In this document: positions 33,024-41,953 of the stretch, in pieces | Layout: the number at the start of each line of letters is the position of its first letter | How positions within the stretch are numbered: position 1 is the first letter of the stretch | NCBI GenBank assembly: GCA_964610775.1 | Contig: CAZSZC010000003.1 | Span: 1-64,000, forward strand | DNA from: CAZPWF01 sp964610775 | Lineage (GTDB): Bacteria > Patescibacteriota > Saccharimonadia > Saccharimonadales > JACQNP01 | Direction of reading: 5' to 3' | Length of the DNA stretch: 64,000 nt | The notes under the pieces: generated by a model | Databases searched by the model: none | Seen by the model: the letters and a program-made list of their open reading frames with translations, nothing else | What the model was told of the DNA's origin: nothing | Made by a program: the position numbers and the translations under genes

Positions 33024-34169
33024 TTAATAAATATATCCATAGCCCGCAGCTTGAGCCGGCGTAAGCGTCTTTGTACTGACCCTACCCCAACCTGCAACAT
33101 TCATTTCTGACACATGCACGGTACCGTCAGGGTCGACTGAATCAACATAGCCTACGTGACCATAATAGTCTCTTGGTGGAGTCCAAATAACAGCCCCAGC
33201 CGCTGGTACATTTCCTACACCTAGACCGGCTCGCTGAGCGAGAATTTTCCAACTACTAGCATTGCCAAGATTACTAGGCACCGGTCGTCCTGCCTGTGCT
33301 CTTTTAACAGCTGCATACCAGGTACAGTAACCATAGTCATAGCCATTACTGCCGTAAATTGGCGCAAAGCCACCCCAAGCGAAGCTCGAACCACTATATA
33401 TACCCGTATTAACACTAGCGCCGCGCGCTACTGGTTGTAGGCCATCAGGAATAATTATCTGTGTTCCTACCTTAAGCCCTGAAAATTCTGCATCATTAAA
33501 CGCAATTATCGAATCCTTATTGGTACGATACTTTTCAGCTAGCGAATCTGGGGTATCGCCACTCTTTACGGTATAGACGATAGCATTAACCCCGCTTGGT
33601 GGGATTACAATTTGCTTACCAGCCGCTATTGCATCACCACTCAAACCATTACTCCATCGAATGCTGTCAGAAGATACATCAAATTTTGCGGCAATTGAGG
33701 TTATAGTATCGCCAGCAACGGCGGTGTAGTTCTGGATATCTTGGTTAGATTTACGAGCTGTTGCAACAACTTGAGGTTTAGCAACCACTTCGTCATCTGC
33801 TGGTGTAATAGAAAGCTGTGCGCTTTCTGTGTCAGCCTGATTCTTAACTGCATTAACCTCAGTTAATCCGGTAAGATGAGCTACATGCACAGCAATATCG
33901 GCCGAAGATAATTGATCAAGTGGGTTCTCGGCGGCCGCAGAGCTATCATTACCAATAATGGCATTCTGAGCATTAGTCTGACCCATGCCAGAATTATTTG
34001 CGACAACCACAAATACTACCAACAGAAGAAGTACATTAGCAGACAAAAGCCCGTACCTTATGATACGTTTCTTGGATCGTCTAACGCTCTTCTTTAAAGA
34101 TCGTTGATAGTTTTTGGCTTTTTTCTGAACGCCAAGCTTATGGCTAAGCGTTGTTGATTGAGTACGAAT
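33024..34169 (-). CDS. Secreted LysM-CHAP cell-wall hydrolase with probable ATT start
   Basis: The protein is 381 residues if started at ATT 34169. It has a basic N-terminus, one membrane/signal helix (LLSANVLLLLVVFVVVA), two LysM domains (NYTAVAGDTITSIAAKFDVS and VYTVKSGDTPDSLAEKYRTN), and a C-terminal CHAP domain. CHAP residues visible are the catalytic Cys in YGYCTWYAAVKR and the His in YYGHVGYVDSV. The only canonical start in frame is TTG 34046, which would fall inside the hydrophobic helix and remove the positively charged segment. ATT 34169 has GGAG 6 nt upstream. It is probably a peptidoglycan amidase or endopeptidase acting in growth or on a host. Confidence 0.85.
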   Translation of the reverse strand: MRTQSTTLSHKLGVQKKAKNYQRSLKKSVRRSKKRIIRYGLLSANVLLLLVVFVVVANNSGMGQTNAQNAIIGNDSSAAAENPLDQLSSADIAVHVAHLTGLTEVNAVKNQADTESAQLSITPADDEVVAKPQVVATARKSNQDIQNYTAVAGDTITSIAAKFDVSSDSIRWSNGLSGDAIAAGKQIVIPPSGVNAIVYTVKSGDTPDSLAEKYRTNKDSIIAFNDAEFSGLKVGTQIIIPDGLQPVARGASVNTGIYSGSSFAWGGFAPIYGSNGYDYGYCTWYAAVKRAQAGRPVPSNLGNASSWKILAQRAGLGVGNVPAAGAVIWTPPRDYYGHVGYVDSVDPDGTVHVSEMNVAGWGRVSTKTLTPAQAAGYGYIY

Positions 34170-34320
34170 AAAAATCTCCGGATTTATAAAAAATCCTAAC
34201 CCGCGACTGGTTCTTAGCTAATATTTACAAGAAAGATCGACCAATCTTGTTATCAATGTTATAGATCAGCGCAGGTGCAATCATGAAAACACTACCGTAA
34301 TAGCAACTTCTTACGATTGC
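34170..34320 (-). promoter_or_regulatory. Structured ~150-nt leader of the LysM-CHAP gene
   Basis: Near the 5' end GCAATC (34315-34320) pairs with GATTGC (34277-34282), enclosing a CGTAA/TTACG hairpin. Just before the GGAG ribosome site a GGATTT/AAATCC hairpin (34180-34196) could hide it. Cell-wall hydrolase genes are often riboswitch-controlled, but I could not match the c-di-AMP (ydaO) consensus. Confidence 0.45.
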
Positions 34321-34326
34321 CCACCC

Positions 34327-34355
34327 AGTCTATCAAAAACTCACTAGTAATGCAA
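34327..34355 (-). promoter_or_regulatory. Promoter of the LysM-CHAP gene
   Basis: -35 TTGCAT (34350-34355), 17-nt spacer, -10 TAGACT (34327-34332). It predicts a start near 34320 and a 150-nt leader. Confidence 0.55.
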
Positions 34356-34382
34356 GCCGAAACCAACAATCTGACCTCTGTT

Positions 34383-35429
34383 TTATTGGGACGAACAGAG
34401 CTTTTTACAGTGTTCTTTTACAAGCTGTTCATGTTCTTCAAGTGTTTGTGAGAAATATGTCTTGCCATCGTCACCAGCAACAAAGAACAGATAGTTTGTT
34501 TTTGCCGGATTGGCAACAGCATCCAATCCCGACTTCGAGACATTACTTATGGGACTAGGCGGCAAGCCCTTATGGGTGTAAGTATTGTACTCTGAATCAT
34601 ACGTTAAGGAAGGTTTCGCTCCGTTCATAATAGCTCCATATACTGCTGTCGCGTCTGACTCTAGAGCACGCCCTTCTCTCAAACGCCTTAGAAAAACTTG
34701 TGCTACCACTTTTTTATCTTCTGGGTTGCTAACTTCTTGATCAACTACTGAAGCCAATATAACACCTTCATGAACAGTTAAACCCTGCCTAACCATTCCA
34801 GCCCTTAATTCGGGTGTAAGGTGTTTTTGCATTTCGTTTAAAGAAGCTGTAATTATAGTTTTGGGACTTGTTTCGGCAGTTTTCTGGAATGATTCTGGAT
34901 ATAAATAACCCTCCAAACTAGCCCCTTTTGGCTTATCTACTAAAGCTGGGTGATTTTCATACTGAGTGGGCTCGAATGCCTTATCAACCTCTTGCTGGCT
35001 AAAACCTGAGGCAACAAAGGCCTTCTTGACCTGATCTATTCTTTGGGCGGGCAAAATAGTTACTAGATCAGTTGCTACCTTACCCTGTGTTAATTCATTT
35101 GTAATTTCTTGAACACTTTGGTTCGGCCTAAGAGAATATGTGCCAGCTTGGATACTATCACGCAGGTTATTATTTCGAACATACCACTCAAATGCCCAAC
35201 TAGCTCTTATAACCCCCTGTTTTTCAAGCAGCCCTCCAATTTCTTTTACACTTGAACCCATAGGTATAGTAACTAATTGTGTTCTCTGAGAAGCGCTTAC
35301 GGGCTTCAGGTGATCATAGTAAGATTTTCTCACAAAGAATATAGCACCTGTAACAATTACAACCAAAATTACAAAGACAATCACTAATACTGATAGTTTT
35401 GACCGCTTTGAATTAGCCGCATACTTCAT
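34383..35429 (-). CDS. mltG: Endolytic murein transglycosylase MltG
   Basis: MltG cuts nascent peptidoglycan glycan strands. The 348-residue protein has an N-terminal membrane helix (VLVIVFVILVVIVTGAIFFV), a LysM-like subdomain (LVTIPMGSSVKEIGGLLEKQ), and the YceG catalytic domain with the catalytic Glu in GASLEGYLYPESF plus ASVVDQEVSNPEDKKVVAQV. It overlaps the ruvX stop by 4 bp. That coupling to ruvX is common in bacteria. Confidence 0.94.
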   Translation of the reverse strand: MKYAANSKRSKLSVLVIVFVILVVIVTGAIFFVRKSYYDHLKPVSASQRTQLVTIPMGSSVKEIGGLLEKQGVIRASWAFEWYVRNNNLRDSIQAGTYSLRPNQSVQEITNELTQGKVATDLVTILPAQRIDQVKKAFVASGFSQQEVDKAFEPTQYENHPALVDKPKGASLEGYLYPESFQKTAETSPKTIITASLNEMQKHLTPELRAGMVRQGLTVHEGVILASVVDQEVSNPEDKKVVAQVFLRRLREGRALESDATAVYGAIMNGAKPSLTYDSEYNTYTHKGLPPSPISNVSKSGLDAVANPAKTNYLFFVAGDDGKTYFSQTLEEHEQLVKEHCKKLCSSQ

Positions 35430-35845
35430 ATCTTTAGCCCTGTATTTTGAGATAACAGATAATCTTCTAGGATATATGTCGCCGCTAGCGAATCCACGGC
35501 CGATTTGTCGAAATGCTTATTTTTTGAGCGAAGTTCTTCCTCAGCTTTATGAGAAGTTAAAGCTTCATCCTGAAGTACTACCGGCAAATCATATAGTTGT
35601 ACTAATTTATCAGCAAATTCACGACAGTATTTTGTCTGTTCAGTATCATCCCCTGATAGGCTTCTGGGTAAACCAACCACAATCCGTGACACGTCTTGCT
35701 TGTTTATGATATCGGCTATATTTTCCCATATATAATCATCATTTATGAGTGTAATTAAAGGTGAAGGGAATTTAGTATTTTGGTCGGCCAATGCCACGCC
35801 TACCCTTTTTGTGCCAACATCAAGCGCTATAATACTATTGGCCAT
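35426..35845 (-). CDS. ruvX: RuvX/YqgF pre-16S rRNA nuclease
   Basis: This 139-residue RNase H-fold protein begins ALDVGTKRVGVALAD with the first catalytic Asp. VVGLPRSLSGDD and DEALTSHKAEE follow, then a final acidic motif KSAVDSLAATYILEDYL. The family matures 16S rRNA and was earlier described as a Holliday junction resolvase-like protein. It overlaps the preceding gene by 11 bp and mltG by 4 bp. Confidence 0.93.
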   Translation of the reverse strand: MANSIIALDVGTKRVGVALADQNTKFPSPLITLINDDYIWENIADIINKQDVSRIVVGLPRSLSGDDTEQTKYCREFADKLVQLYDLPVVLQDEALTSHKAEEELRSKNKHFDKSAVDSLAATYILEDYLLSQNTGLKI

Positions 35846-37352
35846 TTTTTTGCTCGAAAACTATAGTAATCTTATTAGGATTTTTTGGAGCCTTAGATAC
35901 CCAGAAAGGGCTATAAGAAACTTCGACTTCTTGAATTCCTGGCTGTTTCAGAATTTCCTGTATCTCACCGCGTCGTTTGCCGGTAATAGACTTCTTTATG
36001 TCATCAGTATTTAACTTTGGCCCAGCTGTTACTTCGGATTTAACATTCAGGCGTGTTTTGCCATCAGACTGATGATCATATACCTGGTAAGTGGCATTAT
36101 CCAGCCCGTTATTAATTATCATCTGTTTGTTAGGATCAATACTCTTATTGGCTTGATTCTCAACTAGAGTTTTAACATCATCATGCTTGGCGCCAACCAT
36201 AGAATTAGTAACTACAACCGTTACCGTTACCTCATTCGCCTCTGAACCAACTGCTGGAGAAGGGCTTACTGATGGCTCGCTGCTCGAAAAGGTATCAACA
36301 AGTGGTATATAACCCTCTTTTTTGAGCTGATCTTGTAATTCGGCCTTAGCTGCATCAGCATTATTCTGTTCCATGGCTTTTTGCTTGGCGCCATCTACGT
36401 CCTGCTGACTAACAACCTTAACAATCTTGTCGGTACCGCCAGTCATATTAGAACCAGAACCGGTAATTCCTGATACAGCCGAATTATAACTTCTAGCGCT
36501 AAGATTGTATGATCCGCCACCGTTAGCCGCTGTTACGCTAACTGTTTGGTTTAGACCAAAATCAGAGCTTTTACAATTCGGTCCGCTAAAAAGAGCTGGT
36601 TCTAGTGTTACTGCTTCGTTAGTCACAAAAGTAAACTGACCACTGCTAAAGGCAGTTCCAGCTGGTAAAGTATGGGACTCGCCATCATTGATACAATTAG
36701 TCAAAACCATACTCCCCTTGGCTTTATCGCCAAGATTCTTCTCACCGGTTGCAGCCGCCTTTTGAGTAGTCGTTTTTTTAGTTTCTTTTACAACTGCCGG
36801 CACAACATTATTCTCAACATCAATTGTGTTGGTTTTAGGGTCAGCCGTAAACGTTACATCAGCAGTGGTCTGAGTTGTGTCGGTTCTAATGATGACTTTT
36901 GCCTTAGGCATGACGTAGAACATGACATACCAACCAACCGCCAATAGCAGTACGATTCCTATACCTAAGAAAAATTTCTTTCGAAAACTATCAAAATTAG
37001 GAATCTTAAATTTGCTGTTTTTCTTAGGTTTTTTTGACTTCTTGGTTTTTGCCGCAGGCGCACCGGTAGCGGCTAGTTTTTCTTCTGGTAGGTCGTCTAG
37101 TTCAATGGTTTCATCATCACTNNNNNNNNNNNNNNNNNNNNNNNNNNNNNNNNNNNNNNNNNNNNNNNNNNNNNNNNNNNNNNNNNNNNNNNNNNNNNNN
37201 NNNNNNNNNNNNNNNNNNNNNCTCTGGAGTACTGTGGCTCGTTTGGGCAAAACTAAGGCTACTATCGCCTTTTTTGAAGTAACAACTTTATCAATAATTG
37301 CCGTTATTTCATCGTCAATGTCGATATATATGGTGTCTTTTTGATCACTCAT
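35835..37352 (-). CDS. Baseplate J-like single-pass membrane protein (interrupted by 100-N gap)
   Basis: About 505 residues are inferred, including 33-34 unknown residues at 37122-37221. The N-terminus starts SDQKDTIYIDIDDEITAIIDK. After the gap come a Lys-rich stretch, one membrane helix (FLGIGIVLLLAVGWYVMFYV), and a long extracytoplasmic region with the segment HTLPAGTAFSSGQFTFVTNE. That pattern is used to assign baseplate J/gp47-like folds in CPR genomes. The C-terminus has small beta modules (GEIQEILKQPGIQEVEVSYS). It lies in an operon between an FtsA/PilM-like ATPase (4-bp overlap) and ruvX, so it may be an envelope assembly component. Gap length is unverified. Confidence 0.65.
   Translation of the reverse strand: MSDQKDTIYIDIDDEITAIIDKVVTSKKAIVALVLPKRATVLQXXXXXXXXXXXXXXXXXXXXXXXXXXXXXXXXXXSDDETIELDDLPEEKLAATGAPAAKTKKSKKPKKNSKFKIPNFDSFRKKFFLGIGIVLLLAVGWYVMFYVMPKAKVIIRTDTTQTTADVTFTADPKTNTIDVENNVVPAVVKETKKTTTQKAAATGEKNLGDKAKGSMVLTNCINDGESHTLPAGTAFSSGQFTFVTNEAVTLEPALFSGPNCKSSDFGLNQTVSVTAANGGGSYNLSARSYNSAVSGITGSGSNMTGGTDKIVKVVSQQDVDGAKQKAMEQNNADAAKAELQDQLKKEGYIPLVDTFSSSEPSVSPSPAVGSEANEVTVTVVVTNSMVGAKHDDVKTLVENQANKSIDPNKQMIINNGLDNATYQVYDHQSDGKTRLNVKSEVTAGPKLNTDDIKKSITGKRRGEIQEILKQPGIQEVEVSYSPFWVSKAPKNPNKITIVFEQKNGQ
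37122..37221. other. Scaffold gap of 100 N
   Basis: A run of exactly 100 N lies inside the baseplate-J-like gene. It is probably a placeholder of unknown true length. Confidence 0.95.
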
Positions 37353-38623
37353 ACTTGTAACATCCTATCGATTCTTTGCTTAATAGAACCTGAGGAAGCA
37401 TTGTCTTGCTGTTGCATAGTATCAAGACCGACCCTCAATAGACCCATAGCCGTAATGTAGGTGTGGTCATTTACTTTGCCAGTTTTGTCGGACATACCAA
37501 CAACTTGTTCGGGGTGGATATGCTGAATGTTTGGTTTCTTAGTAAAGGGAAGGGTCTTATACCAATCTGTGCGCTCTAATTGCTCAAATAATATATCTAA
37601 ACTAGAACCACCGCCACAGAGTAAAATTTTGTTAGGCAACTGATCAAGTTGCGGAAACTCACCGAGAGCTAGCTCAACACCATTTACCCACACTCCAGCC
37701 GTACGACTTAACACTGACTCGATCTGGGCTCGTTCTTTCTTGCCAATTTTATTGGTACTGAGCGCCAACTTGAGCTCTTCAGCCTCCTCAAAAGTAACAT
37801 CCATGGCACGTTCTACTGATCTAGTGTATGCTCGCCCACCGATTCCAAACATCTTTGTACCCTGAACTCCGCCGTCGTTAATAACAGCTATATCTGTAGT
37901 ACCGCCACCCACATCCATCAAAATGGCATTCATAGTGGTATTTTGATCATCGCCAATTACTGAACGAGCGACCGCAAAAGGCTCAGCTGCTACTGCCAAT
38001 AAATCAAGGTCAAGTTCTAGGGCAGTACGCTCTAAGGCGCCAATATGAATAAGTGGCGCAAAGGCTGTGTAAAGCTGAACAACGACTTCCTTACCCTGAA
38101 AGCCAACTGGGTTTGTAACAGGGTAGCCATCGATCGTAATACTAACAAGGGCACTATTTATTAACCTAACCTCTAGATCTTTACCGCCGAGTTCAAGCAT
38201 AATCTGTTGCTTTGCCTTGGTTTGGGCTCGTTGTTGTACTAAATGAATTATTTGTTCTATTTCGGCTATATCCAAAGCTTTGGTCGGGTTTTTCCGGTGA
38301 CATTTGACAGTAATGGTTGTGCCCTTAACTAACTCGCCTGCGATGCCAATGACAGCCGTTCGCACACTTATTCCAGCTTGCTCTTCTGCTTCATTTAAGG
38401 CTCGATCGCAATTAGCAACTACTGCCCCAATGTCGGCAATAGCCCCTGCTTGCATATCATTAAAGCTTTGGTGAGCTCTACCCACCCCTATTATTTCGAT
38501 ATTTTCACCCGAAATCTGGGCTATAAGAGCCTTGACGTACTCTGTCCCAATATCAAGTCCAACCAAATATTGTCCGTCTTCCCCTGTTTTTTTGGGGCGT
38601 AAAGCTTTAATTTTATCAAGCAT
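37349..38623 (-). CDS. FtsA/PilM-like actin-fold ATPase
   Basis: This 424-residue protein has the actin-like ATPase pattern: phosphate-1 VGLDIGTEYVKALIAQI (residues ~21-37), the SHS2/1C region (VIGIAGELVKGTTITVKC), phosphate-2 LMDVGGGTTDIAVINDGG (~235-252), and the adenosine motif KILLCGGGSSLDILFEQL. This fits FtsA (cell division) and PilM (type IV pilus) equally well by eye. There is an amphipathic-looking C-terminus (GSIKQRIDRMLQV), as FtsA uses to bind membrane. It opens an operon with the baseplate-J-like gene, ruvX and mltG. An FtsA role would suit the mltG neighbour; PilM would suit a pilus. Confidence 0.8.
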   Translation of the reverse strand: MLDKIKALRPKKTGEDGQYLVGLDIGTEYVKALIAQISGENIEIIGVGRAHQSFNDMQAGAIADIGAVVANCDRALNEAEEQAGISVRTAVIGIAGELVKGTTITVKCHRKNPTKALDIAEIEQIIHLVQQRAQTKAKQQIMLELGGKDLEVRLINSALVSITIDGYPVTNPVGFQGKEVVVQLYTAFAPLIHIGALERTALELDLDLLAVAAEPFAVARSVIGDDQNTTMNAILMDVGGGTTDIAVINDGGVQGTKMFGIGGRAYTRSVERAMDVTFEEAEELKLALSTNKIGKKERAQIESVLSRTAGVWVNGVELALGEFPQLDQLPNKILLCGGGSSLDILFEQLERTDWYKTLPFTKKPNIQHIHPEQVVGMSDKTGKVNDHTYITAMGLLRVGLDTMQQQDNASSGSIKQRIDRMLQV

Positions 38624-38658
38624 AATCGGTACTTATTGTACCACGTCCACCCCTATTA

Positions 38659-38880
38659 CTAAACAGACGTGTTACCAAAAACACGGACACCATCTAAATC
38701 TGCTAGCCTAGCAATATCTGTAGTCGGCACATCAATTGCGAAATGGCCAATAGTCAAAATCAGTTCAGTTTTATTTTCGGGTAAGCCCAACTTTGCCAAA
38801 GCCTCTTCCTTAGATTCGTTTCTTACCAGCACGACCTCACCCCTACGCGGATCATCTTGACCTTTTAAAAATATATCCAT
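38659..38880 (-). CDS. Small hypothetical protein
   Basis: This 73-residue soluble protein (MDIFLKGQDDPRRGEVVLV start) has alternating beta and helical segments and no recognised domain. I prefer ATG 38880 over a TTG seven codons upstream. It lies between alaS and the FtsA/PilM-like gene, 50 nt after the alaS start region on the same strand. No function is assigned. Confidence 0.55.
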   Translation of the reverse strand: MDIFLKGQDDPRRGEVVLVRNESKEEALAKLGLPENKTELILTIGHFAIDVPTTDIARLADLDGVRVFGNTSV

Positions 38881-38930
38881 AGCTTCTAAGATTTTGCACA
38901 ACAGTTTTCTAGGCTACAGCAAATATCTGT

Positions 38931-40817
38931 CTATTGCAAGACGGCTTTTATGCGACGAATTCCAGCCGAACTTGCTTCTTCTTTAATAATCTTGAACTTC
39001 TTGCCATCTTCAAATAGTTGTAAAGTATGATCGACGTGTGGACCGCCACATATTTCGAAGCTAAATGGCTTGTTAGCATCGTCGGCTATCATTTTATAGA
39101 CCTTGACTGTATCGCCATAACGATCACCAAACTGACCAAGCGCGCCTAACTTACCAGTAGCTTCTTCGGTTGGATACTCTGCCCAAGTTATTTTTAGATC
39201 TTTGGCAATTTGTTCGTTTACTATGTCTTCAACTTGCTTAACCTGCTCTGGCGTAACTTTTTCGGGATGACTAAAGTCAAATCGCAAGCGTTCTTCGGTT
39301 ATATTACTACCACGCTGAATAACGTGATCACCCAAAACGTCCCTTAGAGCTTGGTACATAAGGTGTGTGGCTGTATGGTATTTCTTATGCTGCATTGTCT
39401 GGCCACCCAAACCACCCTTGAAGGTTCCTTTGCTAGCCGTTTGACTACGCTCGCGTTGTTCTTTCATTTTGGCTTCAAATTCTTCTCGCCAGTTCTCTGA
39501 AACATCATAACCGAGTGTATATGCCTCCTCCACGCTTAGTTCAACGGGAAATCCATATGTGTCGTATAGCATAAAAATTCCAGACCCATCCAATCTACCC
39601 TTTTCAGCCATTTTTTGTAACTCACGCACTCCTTTTCGTAGTGTTTGCCGGAAAATTTTTTCTTCTTTTACTAGTACATCTATAACTTCCTGACGCTTAG
39701 CCTTTACTTCCGGATAGTCATCCTCATACATATCTGCAATCACAGGCACTAGATGTTCGCAGAGATTCTGCTCAACACCTAGCTCAAAAGCAAAACGAAT
39801 AGCCCTGCGCATTAAGCGACGCATTACATAACCCTGCTCTTTGTTGCTTGGCGCAATACCATCCACAGCTAAAAAAGTCGACGCACGCAAGTGGTCGGCA
39901 ATCACGCGCATACTTTCAGTGTGACTATCATACGATTTGCTACTGAGCTTCTCGAGCTCATCAATAACTGGCGACAGCAAGCTAATTTTAAAAACATCTG
40001 GGTCATTATTGGCCGCCAAGGCAATTCGCTCTAAGCCGCCACCGAAGTCAACGTTAGGCTTTTCGAGCGGCTCAAATCCTCGCTCTGTGCGTTTGTAGGC
40101 CATAAAAACACTGTTTGCTATTTCGACAAAGCGACCACAATCACAATTTGGATGACACTCCTCACCCCACCTCTTGTCGTGCTTGGTGCCAAAGTCATAA
40201 AATACCTCTGTGTCTGGCCCACAAGGATCACCTAACGGAGTTGTCGCCTCGGCGCCCGCCCGACTCCACCAATTTTTGCTACCGTCATAAAAGAAAATAC
40301 GACCATCAGACATGCCTTTCTTGTAGCCATCATCCTCAGAACCAATATCAACTTGTTTTGCGTCAATTTTCTTAGATTCAAATAAACGCTGCCAAAGCTT
40401 GGCCACCTCGGTATCTTTAGGAATACCAAACTCTTCATTACCAAAATAGCACGTGACATACAATTTGCTAGGGTCAAGCCCAACTACTTCTGTCAGAAAT
40501 TCAAATAACCAAGGGACCTGCTCCTTTTTAAAATAATCACCCAAGCTCCAGTTGCCAAGCATCTCAAAGAAGGTTGTGTGACGATTATCGCCCACTTCTT
40601 CAATATCCTGAGCACGTAAGCATGTTTGACTATCTACTAGCCGCGTACCTTCTGGGTGAGTCTCACCCAGTAAATAAGGAATAAGTGGCTGCATGCCAGA
40701 ACCGGTAAATAAAGTGGTTGGATCATTGTAGGGCACCAAAAGTGCCCGTGGAATAATTGCGTGACCACGTTCTTCAAAGAATTTTAAATAAGATTTGCGA
40801 ATTTCTTGAGCATTCAT
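38931..40817 (-). CDS. alaS: Alanyl-tRNA synthetase (short form)
   Basis: AlaRS charges tRNA-Ala. The 628-residue protein has the class II catalytic core (RKSYLKFFEERGHAIIPRAL, TTLFTGSGMQPLIPYLLGE, FFEMLGNWSLGDYFKKE, FVEIANSVFMAYKR, NVDFGGGLERIALAA), the tRNA-recognition helices, and the editing domain zinc ligands HTATH and CGGPHVDH. It stops at SAGIRRIKAVLQ, directly after the editing domain. The DHHA1 and C-Ala domains present in the ~875-residue bacterial enzyme are absent. TAGACT lies 9 nt before the ATG. Confidence 0.95.
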   Translation of the reverse strand: MNAQEIRKSYLKFFEERGHAIIPRALLVPYNDPTTLFTGSGMQPLIPYLLGETHPEGTRLVDSQTCLRAQDIEEVGDNRHTTFFEMLGNWSLGDYFKKEQVPWLFEFLTEVVGLDPSKLYVTCYFGNEEFGIPKDTEVAKLWQRLFESKKIDAKQVDIGSEDDGYKKGMSDGRIFFYDGSKNWWSRAGAEATTPLGDPCGPDTEVFYDFGTKHDKRWGEECHPNCDCGRFVEIANSVFMAYKRTERGFEPLEKPNVDFGGGLERIALAANNDPDVFKISLLSPVIDELEKLSSKSYDSHTESMRVIADHLRASTFLAVDGIAPSNKEQGYVMRRLMRRAIRFAFELGVEQNLCEHLVPVIADMYEDDYPEVKAKRQEVIDVLVKEEKIFRQTLRKGVRELQKMAEKGRLDGSGIFMLYDTYGFPVELSVEEAYTLGYDVSENWREEFEAKMKEQRERSQTASKGTFKGGLGGQTMQHKKYHTATHLMYQALRDVLGDHVIQRGSNITEERLRFDFSHPEKVTPEQVKQVEDIVNEQIAKDLKITWAEYPTEEATGKLGALGQFGDRYGDTVKVYKMIADDANKPFSFEICGGPHVDHTLQLFEDGKKFKIIKEEASSAGIRRIKAVLQ

Positions 40818-40848
40818 ATCTGTTACAGTCTACCAGATTTTTTATAAT

Positions 40849-41889
40849 CTAACAGATTATACCTCCACCTAAGCACTGGTCGTTGAGATAAAAAACTGCT
40901 GACTGCCCGGCAGTAATAGCTCGAACCTCTTGATCTAGCATCACTTTATTGTCTTTATAATCAATTCTGCAGCCTACTAACGGAGCACGATAACGCGTCC
41001 TAACTTGCAACTTAGTTAGATCGGGTTGTTTATTAATCCAGTGCATAGATGTTAGTTTTAATTCTTTATACCATAGCTTTTTATCATCAAGATCAGTCGT
41101 TACGTAAACTTCGTTTTTACCCATATCCTTGCCAATTACGTAGTAGGGAAGGCCGCCACCAACATTTAGACCGTGTCGTTGGCCAATAGTATAAAATATT
41201 GCACCGTCATGCTCTCCAATTCCATTGCCTGATTGATCAATGATCAATCCCGGTTCAGTTGTTACATATTGCTCAAGAAATTCACGAATACCAACTTTGC
41301 CAACAAAACAAATTCCCTGACTATCTTTTTTTGCGGCGGTCACTAATCCGAGCTTCTTGGCTATTTTCCTTACCTCGTCTTTAGTTTTAAACTCACCTAT
41401 AGGCATAAGACTTTTTTCGAGTGCTTGATGAGTGACTCTGTATAAAAAGTAGGTTTGGTCTTTGTCTTTATTTTCGGCAACATATAACTTTCCATCATCA
41501 ATCTTGGCGTAGTGTCCTGTGGCAATCATATCAGCACCGTCTTCTAGGGCGGTTTCTAAGAATAATTTAAACTTCACTTCTTGGTTACACATAATGTCAG
41601 GATTTGGGGTACGTCCTGCTTTGTATTCTTCGATCATATAATCAACAACTTTGTGTTGATATTCGGTTTCAAAATCGTACATCTTAAAATCAATACCAAG
41701 CTGTACTGCAACCCGCTTAGCATCTTGGAAATCTTCTTTCCACGGGCAAGGGTAGCCGGGTAGGTCTTTACTCCAATTTTTCATAAATACGCCCGTAACA
41801 GCGTAGCCTTGCTCTTTTAAAAGAGCAGCCGTAACAGATGAATCAACACCACCACTAAGGCCTACGTAAACTTTGATTTTTTTTGACAT
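40849..41889 (-). CDS. mnmA: tRNA-specific 2-thiouridylase MnmA
   Basis: MnmA makes 2-thiouridine at position 34 of tRNA-Lys/Glu/Gln. The 346-residue protein has the ATP PP-loop YVGLSGGVDSSVTAALL (residues ~8-24), FMKNWS, and the catalytic Cys pair in NPDIMCNQEVKF and DSQGICFVGKVGI, followed by the RNA-binding beta-barrel region. Sulfur could come from the cysteine desulfurase at 56396. TATAAT (41899-41904) lies 9 nt before the ATG, so the leader is at most a few bases. Confidence 0.96.
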   Translation of the reverse strand: MSKKIKVYVGLSGGVDSSVTAALLKEQGYAVTGVFMKNWSKDLPGYPCPWKEDFQDAKRVAVQLGIDFKMYDFETEYQHKVVDYMIEEYKAGRTPNPDIMCNQEVKFKLFLETALEDGADMIATGHYAKIDDGKLYVAENKDKDQTYFLYRVTHQALEKSLMPIGEFKTKDEVRKIAKKLGLVTAAKKDSQGICFVGKVGIREFLEQYVTTEPGLIIDQSGNGIGEHDGAIFYTIGQRHGLNVGGGLPYYVIGKDMGKNEVYVTTDLDDKKLWYKELKLTSMHWINKQPDLTKLQVRTRYRAPLVGCRIDYKDNKVMLDQEVRAITAGQSAVFYLNDQCLGGGIIC

Positions 41890-41953
41890 ATATTGAATAT
41901 TATACCAAACTCACCCCTGTTTGAAAAGTGATCAAAAGCAAGCTAACGGGTAT

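Noticed and set aside
34170..34320. c-di-AMP (ydaO) riboswitch in the LysM-CHAP leader
   Set aside because: The gene context would fit, but I could not align the conserved core. It is left as an unassigned structured leader.
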